From Gloeobacter kilaueensis JS1 (lineage in GTDB: Bacteria; Cyanobacteriota; Cyanobacteriia; Gloeobacterales; Gloeobacteraceae): 64,000 bases of DNA. The stretch lies in assembly GCF_000484535.1 (NCBI RefSeq), contig NC_022600.1:2666001-2730000 (forward strand). Reading direction: 5' to 3'. Shown here piece after piece: positions 61,124-64,000 of the stretch. A program made the translations under genes and the position numbers. The notes under the pieces are model-generated. The model was not told the origin of the DNA, did no database searches, and saw only the letters and a program-made list of their open reading frames with translations. Within the stretch, counting starts at the first letter, position 1. Each line of letters starts with the position of its first letter.

Positions 61124-61471
61124 ATGCCTGACGAGCGGCTCTACGAACGCATCTATGCAACAGTCCGCCAGATCCCGGCGGGCAAAGTTGCCACCTACGG
61201 TCAGGTGGCACACCTGGCCGGACTACCGGGCCGGGCCCGCCAGATCGGTTACGCCCTTTTTCGCGTCGCTCCCGGCTCCGAGATTCCCTGGCAGCGGGTA
61301 GTTAACGCTCGCGGAGAAATTTCTGAATCGCCCCACCGCCTCGGCAACGACGACTACCAGCGCACGTTGCTCGTGGCAGAAGGTGTGATCTTTAACCAGC
61401 AGGGTCAGATTGACTTGGCGGTGTACCGGTGGCAGCCTGCAAGCGCCCCGCCGAGCGCAGAATCTGAATAG
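61124..61471 (+). CDS. Alkyltransferase-like (ATL) DNA-binding protein
   Basis: This 115-residue protein of the MGMT superfamily lacks the reactive Cys. In place of the PCHR motif it has EIPWQRVVNARG, with Trp56 at the Cys position, which is the mark of ATL proteins that bind O6-alkylguanine without repairing it. The helix-turn-helix region is present with the arginine finger in GRARQIGYAL. It starts at the TAAATG junction with the SDR gene and overlaps the convergent larB by 80 bp. ATL proteins recruit nucleotide-excision repair. Confidence 0.87.
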   Translation: MPDERLYERIYATVRQIPAGKVATYGQVAHLAGLPGRARQIGYALFRVAPGSEIPWQRVVNARGEISESPHRLGNDDYQRTLLVAEGVIFNQQGQIDLAVYRWQPASAPPSAESE

Positions 61472-62195
61472 CGAGCATCGCCGCCCCAAAGCCATTGTCG
61501 ATGTTGACGACGCCAATCCCTGCAGCACAGCTATTGAGCATGGCAAGCAGTGGGGCGAGTCCGCCAAAGTGTGCCCCATAACCGACGCTGGTTGGTACAG
61601 CGATCACGGGCACCTCCACAAGGCCACCGACGACGCTGGCGAGTGCTCCTTCCATGCCCGCAACGACGATGAGCACGTCCGCCTGCCCCAATAGTTCAAG
61701 GTTATCCAGCAGGCGATGGATACCGGCTACTCCTACATCCCAGAGGCGCACTACCCGCGCACTACCCAATAGTTCGACGATGAGGGCGGCCTCCTCCGCT
61801 ACCGGGCCATCGGCGGTGCCGGCGCTGACGACCCCAACGCAGCCGGGCAGGTGCCGCTCGCCCAAAGCCGGGTTAAACAGCGCACAGAGTCTGGCCTGAG
61901 GATAATAGCGGATCCCCGGTAGACGCGCTGCCACCTGATCGAAGAGCGGCGCTTCGACGCGGGTAGCAACCGAGACGGGATTGTGCGGTTGCAGGCGCTC
62001 AAGAATAAGGGCGATCTGTTCCGCCGTCTTGCCCGGCCCCCAGACGACCTCCGGCAAACCCGTGCGCCGGGTACGAGCGTGATCGAGCCTGGCAAAAGCC
62101 AGCGTCTCATAGCGCAGCTTCGCCGTTGCCTCAGCGACGGAGAGCCGCCCGGCAGCGACATCTTGCAACAACTCCTGGAGTGGATCGCTCTTCAT
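61392..62195 (-). CDS. larB: LarB, nickel-pincer cofactor carboxylase
   Basis: LarB carboxylates and hydrolyses nicotinic acid adenine dinucleotide in synthesis of the nickel-pincer cofactor of lactate racemase. This 267-residue protein has the PurE-like C-terminal half with VVSAGTADGPVAEEAAL, VVAGMEGALASVVGGL and VIAVPTSVGYGAHFGG. No larA, larC or larE lies in the window. Its 3' end overlaps the ATL gene by 80 bp on the other strand. It starts 13 bp beyond the terminator hairpin of the rRNA operon. Confidence 0.9.
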   Translation of the reverse strand: MKSDPLQELLQDVAAGRLSVAEATAKLRYETLAFARLDHARTRRTGLPEVVWGPGKTAEQIALILERLQPHNPVSVATRVEAPLFDQVAARLPGIRYYPQARLCALFNPALGERHLPGCVGVVSAGTADGPVAEEAALIVELLGSARVVRLWDVGVAGIHRLLDNLELLGQADVLIVVAGMEGALASVVGGLVEVPVIAVPTSVGYGAHFGGLAPLLAMLNSCAAGIGVVNIDNGFGAAMLAIQILRSAGRLQAATGTPPSQSDPAG

Positions 62196-62207
62196 CTCGC
62201 CTAAAGC

Positions 62208-62237
62208 AAAAAGCCCCAGCTGCTGAGCTAGAGCTTT
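62208..62237 (-). terminator. rRNA operon terminator
   Basis: On the minus strand a 12-bp stem (62237-62226 pairing with 62221-62210, including G-U pairs) closes a CAGC/GCUG-flanked loop and is followed by a T run (62212-62208, overlapping the stem). It lies about 15 bases after the 5S gene and before larB. Confidence 0.8.
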
Positions 62238-62252
62238 TGGTTAAAAATATTT

Positions 62253-62369
62253 CCCTGGCACCGGGCTATTTTCCCAGGAAGCTGCCCTCCAAGTATCTTC
62301 GCTGCTGCAGCGTTTAACGTCCGAGTTCGGGATGGATCGGCGTGGGTCCACTGCGCCTGAGCACCAGGA
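62253..62369 (-). rRNA. rrf: 5S ribosomal RNA
   Basis: On the minus strand the sequence starts TCCTGGTGCTCAGGCGCAG and contains CCGAACTCGG. It ends AATAGCCCGGTGCCAGG, so the two ends pair as helix I. The size is 117 nt. It follows the 23S gene by about 76 bp, in the usual order. Confidence 0.93.
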
Positions 62370-62445
62370 AAACCTGTGATGTTGCATCAAAAGGCAACAC
62401 CTTGAAGACTGCATAGTGACAAAATCAACAACAACCAACCAATGA

Positions 62446-64000
<1,555 letters not shown>

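Overview
The window looks like chromosome of an early-branching, high-G+C cyanobacterium, most probably Gloeobacter or a close relative. This is inferred from gene content and not from a database search. The cyanobacterial signs are a DUF4278 protein, a Uma2-type nuclease, a delta-9 acyl-lipid-type desaturase, a CBS-fused tRNA nucleotidyltransferase, an ABC1/UbiB kinase, a ycf39-like NAD(P)-binding protein, a CtpA-like protease and a selenium-binding-protein-family enzyme followed by a ferredoxin. No photosystem, phycobilisome or ribosomal-protein cluster is present, and I see no complete insertion sequence or CRISPR array. Genes are dense, with several short overlaps.

Layout. Positions 1-2.6 kb hold the end of an HlyD-type adaptor, its ABC ATPase and a response regulator/histidine kinase. 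Positions 2.7-9 kb hold RNase D, a UbiB kinase, murA, a secreted protein and an aldo/keto reductase with its TetR regulator. Positions 9-13.6 kb hold an M23 peptidase, a methyltransferase and a sugar kinase that share start-codon bases, an acetyltransferase and a glutathionyl-hydroquinone reductase. Positions 13.8-16.6 kb hold a secreted protein, a TetR regulator fused to a degenerate tyrosine-recombinase-like domain, twin palindromes and a fatty-acid desaturase. Positions 16.6-26.8 kb hold Uma2, a methanethiol-oxidase-like protein plus ferredoxin, a TPR-sulfotransferase, a cytosine-deaminase-like enzyme, Mn-catalase, phytase and a FetAB-like exporter.

Positions 27-30 kb contain two diverged copies of what looks like a structured RNA on the minus strand, each ending in an intrinsic terminator. 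Positions 30-34 kb contain the putrescine genes aguB and aguA, separated by a lower-G+C AAA-ATPase/PIN-nuclease pair that resembles a defence or toxin module. Positions 34.6-45.8 kb carry an Hsp70-like protein, acetyltransferases, a divergent ferrochelatase-family protein, a methyltransferase, an FAD monooxygenase, a thioredoxin-fold ferredoxin, a glycosyltransferase and a histidine-rich CobW GTPase.

Positions 46-51.5 kb hold a Ctp protease, argF and a CusA/CzcA-type RND pump. Positions 52-55.6 kb hold a two-gene pair resembling VirB5/VirB6, a paralogue of the 13.8-kb secreted protein and a small secretin-domain-like protein. Positions 55.7-62.2 kb hold the tRNA nucleotidyltransferase, a universal stress protein, an iron-ADH-type dehydrogenase, a thioesterase, a proteasome-like Ntn hydrolase, an NAD(P)-binding protein, an alkyltransferase-like protein and LarB. 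The window ends with the 5S gene and the 3' half of a 23S rRNA gene on the minus strand, followed by a strong terminator.

The best candidates for undescribed biology are the twin RNA elements, the TetR/dead-recombinase fusion with its paired operators, the AAA/PIN cassette and the VirB5/VirB6-like pair.
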